Source: G965222505 sp965222505 (GTDB lineage: Bacteria; Bacteroidota; Rhodothermia; Rhodothermales; DATKEJ01). Taken from it: DNA of 64,000 nt. The notes below the pieces were generated by a model. It did no database searches, was not told the origin of the DNA, and was given only the letters and a program-made list of their open reading frames with translations. The stretch is taken from positions 2,232,001-2,296,000 of the forward strand of contig OZ244956.1 of NCBI GenBank assembly GCA_965222505.1. The letters are read 5' to 3'. Of this stretch, positions 41,852 to 51,378 are shown in pieces (positions within the stretch are counted from its first letter, which is position 1; each line of letters begins with the position of its first letter). The position numbers were made by a program, and so were the translations under genes.

Positions 41852-44653
41852 TTATCCGGTGCTCTGCATGGCGGCAGCGATGCCGTTGATGCTCAGGAAC
41901 ACCGCATACCCCAGGGCTTCTCCATCCGTTTCGGTGCCTGCACGCCAGCGTCGTAGCAACTCGACTTGGATGAAGTTCAGCACGTCCGTGTAAGGGTTGC
42001 GGAGGTGAATGGCTTTCTGCAAGACGGGGCTGTTGTCGAGCATGGCGTCCTGGCCGGTGATGGTGCGGACGGCGACCTCAGCCTCGGCAAACTCCCTGGC
42101 AATTCGGTCATGGATGGGCACCTCTCCGAAGTCCGCATACTGTTCTGAAATGACCAGCCGCGCCCGGGCCATTTCCCGCTGGGCACTGTTAAGCACGGCG
42201 GCAAAAAATGGCCACTCCTTGTACATGCGCCGACAGAGCGCCAGCGATGTGCCCCCTTCGTCAACGATGTGTTTTAACGCTGCGCCGGTCCCGTACCAGC
42301 CAGGTACCGTATAGCGCGTCTGAATCCAGGCAAACACCCACGGAATGGCCCGCAGACCGTCGAAGTCCAGATCGTCCCCGGCACTGCGAGACACGGGCCG
42401 GGACGCAATGCGCAGGTTGCCGATGTGGTCAACCGGTGTCACGACCCGGTACCACGGCCAGAAGTCCGGATCGTCGATGAGATTGCGGTAGACCTGCATG
42501 GAGCGTTCAGCAACGGCATCCAGGAGGTGTTCAGCCTCGGTGGTCATTTCTTTACTGAGGAAGGCCGGGCGAATCTCGGGCCGGTCCGTCGAAAGCAGTA
42601 CAGCACTCACGATTTGCTCTAGGTGCCGCCGCGCAATGGCGGGCAAGGCATACCGGAATGAAATCACCTCACCCTGTTCGGTGAACCGAATTTTGCCGCT
42701 CTGACTCTCCGGTGGCAATGCCATGATGGCCTGATTGGCCCGGCCCCCACCGCGGCCCGTTGTGCCGCCGCGCCCGTGGAACATGCGGAAGGCGACATCA
42801 TGCCTGCGGCAGACCCGGCCCAAACGGGCTTGCGCCTTGTGCAAGGCCCAGTTCGCCATCCAGTAGCCCCCATCCTTGTTGCTGTCCGAATAGCCCAGCA
42901 TGATTTCCTGAAACCGCCCACGGGCTTCCAGATGTGCGGCATAGATCGGATGCGTATACAGCGTGTCCATGTATTCGTGGGCGTGCGCCAAGTCCTCGAT
43001 GGTCTCGAACAACGGCACCACATCCAGCGGACTCTCCACCACCCCGTCCTTCATCATCCACAGACCAGCTTCCTTCGCCAGCAGCAACACTTCGAGCAAA
43101 TCGCTCAGGTCATGCGTCATGCTCACGATGTAGGACCCGATGGCACCGGCTTCCTGGGTGATGGCTTCACGCACCACGGCCAGGGTCTCCAGGGTGTCCC
43201 GCGTCTGGTCCGAACCCGCCTGCCCAAGCGGCAACAAGGGGCGCGGATTCTGTAGTTCATCGGCGAGCAAGGCCTGCCGCTCCTCCTCGGAAAGGGAGAC
43301 GTAGGAAGACGTAACGCCAGCCAGCCGGAGCAGTTCATCGACCGTCGCCTCATGGACTCGGCTGTGTTGCCGAATGTCCATCACCGTCATGTAAAACCCG
43401 AACGATTCGGCTTGTTTGATCAACCGGTTCAAACTGCGGCTCCCGGCCAGACTTACCGTTTCCGAGGATGCAAGACACCCTTTGATGGTGCGCAGGTCGT
43501 GTACAAACTGTTCGCCGTTGTAGGTCAATTCAGCAGCCGTGGCCGAGCCGTTCAACAACCGTTCCACCCGTGTCAACATGGCCGACAGCTTCAAACGGTA
43601 CGGCTCATTCGCGTACCTGCGACGTATCGGATCAGGGACAGGGACCACGTCCAGGTCTGCCTTTATGCTTTCCCACATGGCATCCGGCACATGCACGTGC
43701 AAGGCGGATATACTCAACTCCCGCCGGAGCAGCCGCAGGGCCTCCTTGTAGAGCAACAAGGCATTCTGCCGAAACCGGGCCAGTGCCTTTCGGGTAACGT
43801 CCGGTGTCACACGCGGGTTACCGTCCCGGTCTCCCCCCACCCAGGAACGGTACCGAAAAAAGGCCGGGATTTCAGGGACGGCTCCGTAATAGGTGCGCAA
43901 GGCCTCCGCCACGTCTTCGTACAAATCGGGCAGCACTTCCCAGATCGTGGTGCTGCAAAAGTACAGGGCGTGCTCGATCTCGTCGCGCACACTCATGCGC
44001 TCGGCCCGGATCTCATCCGTTGCCAACAGCAGGGCAATCTGATGATAGATCTCGGCCAACACATCCTCTTGCTCCCGGTTCGTCAGGTCGGAACGTTGGC
44101 GGTTTTTCAGGTGGCGGCCCAATTCCTGTTGTTTGAACAGAACGCTTCGCCGCCGGGCCTCGGTCGGGTGTGCAGTAAGCGTGGGCTGAATGTCCATCTT
44201 GTGCAGGAGGACCAGCACTTGCTCCAGCGTATAGCCCGCCTGCTTGAGTTGATAAATGGCATCGGCGATGGATTCATTGCGCGGACCTTCAGGCGTTTCC
44301 TCCTGCTCCCGGTACCGGTTGATGCGGCTGATTTCCCGTTGTTCGGCCTGATTGACCAGCCGAAAAAACGCCGTAAAGACGCGCAGTACCCACCGCATTT
44401 GATCCATCGGCACATCTTGCAGAAGAGCAACCACTTCCGCATGTAACCGGGCCGGATCGGCCTCTGCGGTGGCGGCTTTGCATAAATCCCTGAGGCGTTC
44501 GACGAGGTGATAAACCTCCGGACCGGCCTGCTCCTGCACAGCGTACCCCAGCAATTCGCCAAGGGTATCAATTTGCCGGGCAAGCGGTTCGGACAAACCA
44601 CTGGCCGCAGCATCAATGTCTAAAACGGCATGGTGCTCAAAACGAGGAAACAT
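41852..44653 (-). CDS. ppc: Phosphoenolpyruvate carboxylase
   Basis: The 933-residue anaplerotic enzyme that makes oxaloacetate from PEP and bicarbonate. Seen: QPTLTAHPTEARRRS (catalytic His), RSWVGGDRDGNPRVTPDV, EIMLGYSDSNKDGGYWMANWALHKAQ, RMFHGRGGTTGRGGGRANQAIMA, and the C-terminal NPYTDVLNFIQVELLRRWR...INGIAAAMQSTG (normally GMRNTG). Full length. The gene stands alone, 284 bp upstream of the SARP start in genome order, and marks the CIS locus border. Confidence 0.97.
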   Translation of the reverse strand: MFPRFEHHAVLDIDAAASGLSEPLARQIDTLGELLGYAVQEQAGPEVYHLVERLRDLCKAATAEADPARLHAEVVALLQDVPMDQMRWVLRVFTAFFRLVNQAEQREISRINRYREQEETPEGPRNESIADAIYQLKQAGYTLEQVLVLLHKMDIQPTLTAHPTEARRRSVLFKQQELGRHLKNRQRSDLTNREQEDVLAEIYHQIALLLATDEIRAERMSVRDEIEHALYFCSTTIWEVLPDLYEDVAEALRTYYGAVPEIPAFFRYRSWVGGDRDGNPRVTPDVTRKALARFRQNALLLYKEALRLLRRELSISALHVHVPDAMWESIKADLDVVPVPDPIRRRYANEPYRLKLSAMLTRVERLLNGSATAAELTYNGEQFVHDLRTIKGCLASSETVSLAGSRSLNRLIKQAESFGFYMTVMDIRQHSRVHEATVDELLRLAGVTSSYVSLSEEERQALLADELQNPRPLLPLGQAGSDQTRDTLETLAVVREAITQEAGAIGSYIVSMTHDLSDLLEVLLLAKEAGLWMMKDGVVESPLDVVPLFETIEDLAHAHEYMDTLYTHPIYAAHLEARGRFQEIMLGYSDSNKDGGYWMANWALHKAQARLGRVCRRHDVAFRMFHGRGGTTGRGGGRANQAIMALPPESQSGKIRFTEQGEVISFRYALPAIARRHLEQIVSAVLLSTDRPEIRPAFLSKEMTTEAEHLLDAVAERSMQVYRNLIDDPDFWPWYRVVTPVDHIGNLRIASRPVSRSAGDDLDFDGLRAIPWVFAWIQTRYTVPGWYGTGAALKHIVDEGGTSLALCRRMYKEWPFFAAVLNSAQREMARARLVISEQYADFGEVPIHDRIAREFAEAEVAVRTITGQDAMLDNSPVLQKAIHLRNPYTDVLNFIQVELLRRWRAGTETDGEALGYAVFLSINGIAAAMQSTG

Positions 44654-44655
44654 AA

Positions 44656-44722
44656 TAGTGCGGAGTGCGGGGTACGGAGTGCGACTCAGGTTTCAGGGGG
44701 GAGTCGCACCTCGCACTATGCA
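44656..44722. repeat. Dispersed inverted repeat (GAGTGCGACTC family), copy 2
   Basis: Between ppc and gyrA: a GTGCGGAGTGCGGGGTACGG lead, then GAGTGCGACTC, a loop AGGTTTCAGGGG, and GAGTCGCAC. The arms are less perfect than at 14868 and 51240. Confidence 0.6.
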
Positions 44723-44727
44723 CTGAT

Positions 44728-47316
44728 TTAAGAGGCTTCACCGTTGGAGGGTGCTTCGACTGTCGGGCCAGCTTCGGCATCAGGGTCTTCTTCTTCTTCG
44801 AGCATGACGCGGGTGACATCGGCGATGGCATCGCCTTCGTTGACGTTGATCAGGCGGACGCCCTGCGTGTTGCGGCCCATCTGGTTGATTTTTTCGACGG
44901 CCATCCGGATCATAATACCGGCTTCGGTGATGATCATCAGGTCGTCGGTGTCCAGCACACCTCGGATCGCAACGAGCGGGCCGGTACGGTCTGTGGTTTT
45001 ATGTGTGATTACGCCTTGCCCACCACGTCCCTGCGTGGGATAGTCGGTGAGTTGCACCCGCTTGCCGTATCCTTTCGCGCTGACCGAAAGCAGGTTTTTG
45101 TCCTCCCGGTCTGCCACAATCATCCCGACGACCTCTTCGCCGTTCCGCAACCGAATGCCGCGCACCCCCTGGGTGTTGCGGCCCATCGGCCGGGTATCCT
45201 GCTCATGGAATTGAATGGCTCGACCACTGGACGAGGCCAGCATGATACGGGCATTGCCATCGGTGAGCAAGGCTTCAAGCAAGTCATCACCCTCTGAAAT
45301 CGAAATGGCAATGATGCCGTCCACCCGAGGCCGGCTAAACGCCGAGAGGGGCGTTTTCTTGACCTGCCCCTTGCGGGTGGCCATGAGGATGTAGTGCGTA
45401 TCCAGAAACTCCTGATCTTCAAAATCTGGCTTCGACACGGTCAGGACGGCCTGGATGCGGTCTTCCTGATCGATCTGAATCAGGTTGCGGAGCGAGCGGC
45501 CTTTGCCGGTACGAGAGCCTTCCGGAATTTGGTAGATCCGCAACCAGTAGCATTTGCCGTGGTCGGTAAAGCACAGCAACCGGTCGTGCGTAGAGGCCGT
45601 AAACAGGTGGGCAACGTAGTCTTCCTCCCGCTTCCCGGTAGCACGCAGCCCCTTACCACCCCGACCCTGAATCCGGTATTCGGCGACGGCCGTGCGTTTG
45701 ATGAGGCCCTGATGGGTGATGGTCACCACCATCGGTTCCTCTTCGATGAGGTCTTCGATGGCGAATGCGTCTCCACCTGCATAGTCGATTTCGGTACGGC
45801 GCGGATTGGCGTATTTGCCCTTGAGTTCGAGCAGTTCGGCCTTGATGATGTCCATCCGCTGCTCCTCGTTGCCCAGAATCTCCCGCAAATGGGCAATCTC
45901 GGCCAGGACGGCCTGACACTCATCTTCGATCTTCTGGCGCTCCAGCCCCGTCAGACGCTGCAGACGAAGCTCCAGAATGGCCTTGGCCTGCTTCTCTGAG
46001 AGGCTAAACAAGGAGTCATCCCCAATGGGCAAGCCGAAGCGCTCGCGCATGGCGGGCGTCAGCTTGGCGGGCAGCACACCTGCCATCAGGTTGGTCTGGG
46101 CCTCGGCTGGATTGGCCGAGTAACGAATGATGGAGATGACCGCATCCAGATGATCCAGCGCGATTTTTAACCCTTCCAGGATGTGGGCGCGGGCTTCGGC
46201 CTTGCGCAGTTCGTATTCGGTGCGGCGCACCACTACCTCATGCCGGTGATTCACGTAATGCCGAACGGCTTCAAGCAGGGTCAGCGTGCGGGGCCGCCCC
46301 TGCACCAGCGCCACCATGTTGACACCGAAGGTCTGTTGCAACTGCGAATACTTGTATAATTGATTTTGAACAACCAGCGGTACTGCATCTTTCTTGAGTT
46401 CAATCACGATGCGCATGCCGTTACGGTCACTCTCATCGCGCAGATCAGAGATGCCTTCGATGCGTTTGTCGCGTACGAGGTAGGCAATCTTTTCGAGCAG
46501 GGTACTTTTGTTGACCTGATAGGGGATTTCGGTGATGATGAGTGCGTTGCGGGTGCCGCGCAGCACTTCTTCGTGCATTTTGGCCCGCATTACCACCCGG
46601 CCCCGGCCCGTACAAAAGGCCTCACGCACCCCGGCATACCCATAAATGATACCACCCGTCGGGAAGTCCGGCGCGAGAATATGCTCGGCCAGGTCGTCGA
46701 CGGTGATGTCCGGCGTGTCGATGTACGCGATGATGCCGTCAATGAGTTCGCCCAGGTTATGGGGCGGAATATTGGTGGCCATCCCAACGGCGATGCCGCT
46801 GGCCCCGTTCATGAGCAGGTTGGGCAGCGCGGCCGGCATGACAGCCGGTTCTTCGAGAGATTCATCGAAGTTGGCGGTGAAATTAACCGTATCCTTGTCG
46901 AGGTCCTGCAACAACTCGCTCGCCACACGGGTCATGCGGGCTTCGGTGTAACGCATGGCCGCAGCAGAATCCCCATCAACCGAGCCAAAGTTGCCCTGGC
47001 CGTCGACAAGCGGAAACCGCATCGAAAAATCCTGTGCCATGCGGACCATGGCATCGTACACGGCAGAGTCCCCGTGCGGGTGGTATTTACCCAGCACCTC
47101 ACCCACAATCCGTGCGCTTTTTTTGTAGGGGCGGCTGGGGGAGAGGTCGAGTTCCTTCATGCCGTAGAGGACGCGGCGCTGGACCGGCTTCAGGCCGTCC
47201 CGCACATCGGGCAAAGCCCGGCTGACAATGACCGACATCGAATAATCGATGTATGAGGTCTTCATCTCATCCTCGATGTCAATCGGGATAATACGTAGAC
47301 GTGGTTCTTCCGACAT
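44728..47316 (-). CDS. gyrA: DNA gyrase subunit A
   Basis: The 862-residue type II topoisomerase subunit that introduces negative supercoils with GyrB. Seen: SYIDYSMSVIVSRALPDVRDGLKPVQRRVLYGM, KYHPHGDSAVYDAMVRMAQDFSMRFPLVDGQGNFGSVDGDSAAAMRYTEARMT with catalytic Tyr123, and wild-type-like Ser84 and Asp88 in the quinolone pocket. The C-terminal pinwheel blades include AEYRIQGRGGKGLRATGKREEDYV (the GyrA-box region, QGRGGKG). The acidic tail (EEEEDPDAEAG) is usual. Full length. Confidence 0.98.
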   Translation of the reverse strand: MSEEPRLRIIPIDIEDEMKTSYIDYSMSVIVSRALPDVRDGLKPVQRRVLYGMKELDLSPSRPYKKSARIVGEVLGKYHPHGDSAVYDAMVRMAQDFSMRFPLVDGQGNFGSVDGDSAAAMRYTEARMTRVASELLQDLDKDTVNFTANFDESLEEPAVMPAALPNLLMNGASGIAVGMATNIPPHNLGELIDGIIAYIDTPDITVDDLAEHILAPDFPTGGIIYGYAGVREAFCTGRGRVVMRAKMHEEVLRGTRNALIITEIPYQVNKSTLLEKIAYLVRDKRIEGISDLRDESDRNGMRIVIELKKDAVPLVVQNQLYKYSQLQQTFGVNMVALVQGRPRTLTLLEAVRHYVNHRHEVVVRRTEYELRKAEARAHILEGLKIALDHLDAVISIIRYSANPAEAQTNLMAGVLPAKLTPAMRERFGLPIGDDSLFSLSEKQAKAILELRLQRLTGLERQKIEDECQAVLAEIAHLREILGNEEQRMDIIKAELLELKGKYANPRRTEIDYAGGDAFAIEDLIEEEPMVVTITHQGLIKRTAVAEYRIQGRGGKGLRATGKREEDYVAHLFTASTHDRLLCFTDHGKCYWLRIYQIPEGSRTGKGRSLRNLIQIDQEDRIQAVLTVSKPDFEDQEFLDTHYILMATRKGQVKKTPLSAFSRPRVDGIIAISISEGDDLLEALLTDGNARIMLASSSGRAIQFHEQDTRPMGRNTQGVRGIRLRNGEEVVGMIVADREDKNLLSVSAKGYGKRVQLTDYPTQGRGGQGVITHKTTDRTGPLVAIRGVLDTDDLMIITEAGIMIRMAVEKINQMGRNTQGVRLINVNEGDAIADVTRVMLEEEEDPDAEAGPTVEAPSNGEAS

Positions 47317-47700
47317 ATATCTGGTTTAAAGTGTGCCTTAGGTGGGGTATATCCAGGGTAAGCAAGGCGTGCCAAATCTTGCCTTGTGCATAGCGTCTTT
47401 CGCGCATCATAAAGATACGAAAAATCAACGGAAATCGGGCATTTTCAAGAGGTATGGGCAGGGCCTTGTCCAGTTCTTCAAAATACGTGCGGTGAGTGCG
47501 GAGTGCGGGGTGCGGGGTGCGGCGGGCAGAGCCTGCCCTGAGCACCTGCGAAGGGTGCGGCGTTATGGGTAAACGACGTTGAAAATTAATCATTGACAAT
47601 CGACCATTTTTCCCGGCGGGCGGACATGGCACGCCATGTCCCTACGGATGCCCTATATTACCCAAATCATCAATCATCAATCATCATTCACCAATCTGCC
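47317..47700. other. Divergent intergenic region (gyrA/rsmI) with several palindromes
   Basis: About 380 bp holding the divergent promoters of gyrA and rsmI. It includes a GTGCGGAGTGCGGGGTGCGG run, a GGGCAG-AGC-CTGCCC hairpin near 47524, a GGACATGGC/GCCATGTCC palindrome near 47628, and short ATCATCA/CACCAATC repeats near 47665-47695. Frames crossing it show no protein likeness. Confidence 0.5.
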
Positions 47701-48372
47701 TTGCTTTTCCTCGTCCCTACGCCCATCGGCAACCTCGAAGACATTACCTTGCGGGCACTGCGCATCCTGAAGGAGGTGGATCTGATTGCGTGTGAGGATA
47801 CCCGGACTTCCCGCGTCCTGCTCAACCACTATGACATTGCCACCCCCTGTACCAGCTACCACGACCACAACGAACGCACCAAGGCTCCGCAACTGATCGC
47901 ACGGATGCAGGTCGGTGAACAGATCGCCCTCATCACCGATGCCGGCAGCCCCGGCATCTCGGACCCCGGCTTTTATCTGGTAAGGGAATGCCTCCGGCAC
48001 GAACTCCCCGTCGAATCTCTGCCCGGCCCAACGGCTTTGGTACCGGCCCTGGTCCTGAGCGGCCTCCCGACCCACCGGTTTGTGTTTGAGGGGTTTTTGC
48101 CCGTCAAGAAAGGCCGCGCCACACGACTTAGGGAACTGACCCAGGAACCCCGCACGATGATTTTCTACGAATCCCCTCATCGCCTTATCAAAACGCTCAC
48201 ACAATTCGGTGAGACCTTTGGACCGGAGCGGCCGGCGGCAGTGGCCCGGGAACTGACGAAAAAATTTGAAACCGTTACACACGGAACGCTGGAGGAACTT
48301 CGTTCGTACTTTGCCGACGCGCCTAAAATCCGCGGTGAACTCGTGGTGGTGGTGCAAGGGACGACTACGTAA
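47701..48372 (+). CDS. rsmI: 16S rRNA (cytidine-1402-2'-O)-methyltransferase
   Basis: 2'-O-methylates C1402 in the 30S decoding centre using SAM. It belongs to the tetrapyrrole-methylase fold: LFLVPTPIGNLEDITLRALRILKEVDLIACEDTRTSRVLLNHY, TSYHDHNE, IALITDAGSPGISDPGFYLVR, ESLPGPTALVPALVLSGLPTHRFVFEGFLPVKKG. I chose TTG 47701, directly before LFLVPTPIGN (223 residues). ATG codons at 47593 and 47629 are in frame, but the stretch between is repeat-rich and unlike the family. A short form without the C-terminal extension. Confidence 0.9.
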   Translation: MLFLVPTPIGNLEDITLRALRILKEVDLIACEDTRTSRVLLNHYDIATPCTSYHDHNERTKAPQLIARMQVGEQIALITDAGSPGISDPGFYLVRECLRHELPVESLPGPTALVPALVLSGLPTHRFVFEGFLPVKKGRATRLRELTQEPRTMIFYESPHRLIKTLTQFGETFGPERPAAVARELTKKFETVTHGTLEELRSYFADAPKIRGELVVVVQGTTT

Positions 48373-48375
48373 TTC

Positions 48376-48421
48376 GTATTGCGTATTGCGTAAGGGTGTC
48401 CTATTACGCAATACGCAATAC
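48376..48421. repeat. 18-bp inverted repeat of GTATTGCG units
   Basis: GTATTGCGTATTGCGTAA (48376-48393) and its exact complement (48404-48421), 10-nt loop, 3 bp after the rsmI stop. A further GCAATACC follows. The same words occur at 7523-7710. It may act as an mRNA-end hairpin or be an inserted repeat. Confidence 0.7.
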
Positions 48422-48436
48422 GCAATACCCTCACTT

Positions 48437-51235
48437 ATGACCGATAAATTGCTGGACCGGCTCTTCGGGGCTTTGGTTTTTGTCTATGCCCTCATTCTTT
48501 ATGGTTCCACGGTAGCCCCCACAGCTTCGTTCTGGGATTGCGGGGAATTCATCGCCATCGCCAACCGGCTCCAGGTATCTCACCCCCCCGGTGCGCCGTT
48601 TTACATGCTGATCGGTCGGCTGTTTTCAATGTTTGTGCCCGCCGCCTACATCTCCCTGTCCATCAACCTGATGTCGGTGCTGGCAAGTGCTCTCACGGTC
48701 TTGTTTGCCCACCTCATCATCGTCCACCTGATCGAAGAGTGGCGCGAGGAAAACGAACCCTGGGCACCCAACGAACGGCTCATGACGCTCGCTGCCGGGG
48801 CCATCGGAGCACTAACGTTTGCTGCTACGGATTCCTTCTGGTTCAACGCGGTGGAAGCCGAGGTCTACGCCATCTCCATGTTCTTCACAGCCATTGTGGT
48901 CTGGCTTATCATGCAGTGGGCCATCCACATCCGCAAGGAAATGGCCGCGCATCCCGTTACCGGCGGTAAATTCAGCTTCGGCCCCACCACCAGCCGGTAC
49001 CTGGTTATTATCGCCTACCTGTTCGGGCTGGCCCTGGGCGTGCACCTTCTGAACCTGCTGGCGATCTTCTTCGTGGCCTTGATCGTGTTCTTCCAGTATT
49101 TCGACCAGCCGGATTGGACGGCAGGCAAGCGCTTTAGCGGGCTCGTTGCAACAGGCGTGATTTCGAGCCTGTGTTTCTTCACAATCTATCCGGGCATCGT
49201 CCTATGGCTGCCAGAGTTGGCCCGTGCCCTGGGCTCCATTACCATCACCCTAGTCCTCCTTACGGTCTTTGTGGTAGGTGCCATCTACATCACCCAGAAG
49301 CGCCGGATGCAGATTGCCAATCTGGTAGCCATCTGTTTTGCCGTCGTGCTGATCGGGTACTCCACCTATGCCCTCATCTTTATCCGTAGCGCGGCCAACC
49401 CGCCCATTGATGAGAACGACCCCGAAAATCTGGAGGCGATGGTCTCCTACCTGAAGCGCGAACAGTACGGCGAAACCCCCATGTTCCCCCGGATGCACTC
49501 GCCGGACCCCGTCCACCAACGCGAGTATGCCCGGTATACGTCGGATGGCGATTTCTTCTGGTCGTACCAGGTCAATCACATGTACTGGCGCTACTTCCTA
49601 TGGAATTTTGTAGGACGCGAGAGTGATGTGCAAAACGCCTCATGGACCACGGGCTTTAGCTCGCCTCAACCGACCTTTCGAGCACCCACACCAAGTGAAA
49701 AGGCCACCCGAAACGTCTACTTCGCGCTGCCCTTCCTATTGGGTCTGTTTGGCATGATGTACCACATCAAGCGCGACTGGCGAAGGGCCATGAGCGTGGG
49801 GATGCTGTTCTTCGTCACCGGCCTGGGGATTATTCTGTACCTGAACCAGACGCCCCTACAGCCGCGGGAACGGGACTACTCGTTTGTGGCGAGTTTCTTT
49901 GCCTACAGCCTGTGGATCGGGATTGGTGCGTTCGGGGTGCTGGAACTGGTGAGAGATGCAGTGCGGTCTTCGGAATCGGCACAACGTACAGCACTGGTGG
50001 CCGCCAGTGTGGGGCTGTTCCTGGGGGTACCCGGCTGGATGGCCTACCAGAACTACCACGATCATGACCGCTCCGGCCGGTACGTAGCGACGGATTATGC
50101 CCACAACCTGCTCGAAAGCCTGGAAGACAATGCCGTGGTGTTCACCAACGGCGACAATGACACCTTCCCACTCTGGTACTTGCAAGAGGTCGAGGGTGTC
50201 CGCCAGGATGTACGCGTGACCTGCCTGAGCTTGCTGAATACGTCCTGGTACATCCGCCAGCTCAAGAACCAAGCCTCACGGGATTCCGACCCAATTCCGA
50301 TGACGTTCCAAGATGCCGAGATCGACCGGCTACAACCGGCCCCGTGGGAACCCCGAGACATCTCGCTGCCTGTCCGCACAGACCGCATCCTTGGCAACTC
50401 CGAGGTCTACATCTCCTCGGAGGATGCCACCAAAATTGAGAGCCCGATGACCTGGCGACTGGAAGGCCGGCGGTATTCCGAAGATCTGAACTTCCTGCAC
50501 GTGGCGGACCAGGCTGCACTAGACATCGTCGCCAAAAACGCACAAAACGACTGGCAACGGCCTGTCTATTTTGCCAATACCACCAGCCAGGCTGGTCAGT
50601 TAAACCTGCAAGGCTTCTTCCAGTCGGAAGGCCTGAGCTACCGCATCGTACCGATCCCTAACGAAGACGGCATCGGCGGGCGCATCGTGCCGGAGATTGT
50701 CCTGGACCGGTTCAACAGGTTCAAGTTTACCAACCTGGACAACCCGGATGTCTACTACGACGAGAACATCCGCCGAATGGTGGACAACTACCGGATCACC
50801 TTTGGCCATGCGGCAGAAAAAATTGCCGAACGCGGGCGCAAAGAAGACGCCAAGGCCATGCTGGACACGCTCATGACAAAGGTCCCGCTGGATGTGATCC
50901 CCGGAGATACCTACTCCACCCTGGTCCTTCGGCAAGCCTATGAAGCAGCAGGAGACGACGAGGGGGTACTCCGCCTGACCAAGCTGGCCGAACCGTACAT
51001 TCTGGACGCCCTGGTGAGTGCCCGCTCGGCCCAAACCGTCAACCGGCTCCGGCAATACATTCAGGCCCTAGAATTCACCTACCTCGAACACGGCGATTTT
51101 GATGCTGCCGCCGCCTTCACCGACCGGATTGCCGAGGCCACCGGAGATAGCACGTACCGGCAGACGGCCCAGCAACTCCGCGATCTCTACGGCCAAATCC
51201 TCCAGTCCACGCCGGACTCCAACGCGCAAAATTAG
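48437..51235 (+). CDS. DUF2723 membrane protein (protein O-mannosyltransferase-like)
   Basis: A 932-residue multipass protein from ATG 48437. It has the family hallmark YGSTVAPTASFWDCGEFIAIANRLQVSHPPGAPFYMLIGRLFSMF, about twelve membrane spans to residue 560, then a large soluble C-domain with NGDNDTFPLWYLQEVEGVRQDVRVTCLSLLNTSWYIRQL. DUF2723 proteins, common in Bacteroidota, have the GT-C fold, with the acidic WDCGE motif in the first periplasmic loop where the sugar-lipid binds. The exact donor and target are unknown. The frame extends upstream into rsmI but has no likeness there. Confidence 0.92.
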   Translation: MTDKLLDRLFGALVFVYALILYGSTVAPTASFWDCGEFIAIANRLQVSHPPGAPFYMLIGRLFSMFVPAAYISLSINLMSVLASALTVLFAHLIIVHLIEEWREENEPWAPNERLMTLAAGAIGALTFAATDSFWFNAVEAEVYAISMFFTAIVVWLIMQWAIHIRKEMAAHPVTGGKFSFGPTTSRYLVIIAYLFGLALGVHLLNLLAIFFVALIVFFQYFDQPDWTAGKRFSGLVATGVISSLCFFTIYPGIVLWLPELARALGSITITLVLLTVFVVGAIYITQKRRMQIANLVAICFAVVLIGYSTYALIFIRSAANPPIDENDPENLEAMVSYLKREQYGETPMFPRMHSPDPVHQREYARYTSDGDFFWSYQVNHMYWRYFLWNFVGRESDVQNASWTTGFSSPQPTFRAPTPSEKATRNVYFALPFLLGLFGMMYHIKRDWRRAMSVGMLFFVTGLGIILYLNQTPLQPRERDYSFVASFFAYSLWIGIGAFGVLELVRDAVRSSESAQRTALVAASVGLFLGVPGWMAYQNYHDHDRSGRYVATDYAHNLLESLEDNAVVFTNGDNDTFPLWYLQEVEGVRQDVRVTCLSLLNTSWYIRQLKNQASRDSDPIPMTFQDAEIDRLQPAPWEPRDISLPVRTDRILGNSEVYISSEDATKIESPMTWRLEGRRYSEDLNFLHVADQAALDIVAKNAQNDWQRPVYFANTTSQAGQLNLQGFFQSEGLSYRIVPIPNEDGIGGRIVPEIVLDRFNRFKFTNLDNPDVYYDENIRRMVDNYRITFGHAAEKIAERGRKEDAKAMLDTLMTKVPLDVIPGDTYSTLVLRQAYEAAGDDEGVLRLTKLAEPYILDALVSARSAQTVNRLRQYIQALEFTYLEHGDFDAAAAFTDRIAEATGDSTYRQTAQQLRDLYGQILQSTPDSNAQN

Positions 51236-51305
51236 TGCGAAGTGCGGGGTGCGGAGTGCGACTCCGGTTTTGATCTTGAGTCGCACTTCGCACGCTGCAC
51301 GCCGC
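51236..51305. repeat. Dispersed inverted repeat (GAGTGCGACTC family), copy 3
   Basis: The sequence from TGCGAAGTGCGGGGTGCGG through GAGTGCGACTC, loop CGGTTTTGATCTT, GAGTCGCACTTCGCAC, then GCTGCACGCCGCAC. The loop is nearly the inverse of the loop of copy 1. Confidence 0.68.
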
Positions 51306-51378
51306 ACACACGTTGTATTTCCGTGAGCTAGGGCCTATTTTTGTCGCCCACCATTTGTTTGCCTATACCCTCATCCTT

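Noticed and set aside
43352..44446. 364-codon plus-strand frame opposite ppc
   Set aside because: ppc is certain in this region; the antisense frame has shadow-type composition.
46360..47256. 298-codon plus-strand frame opposite gyrA
   Set aside because: It lies wholly within gyrA on the other strand and shows no motifs.
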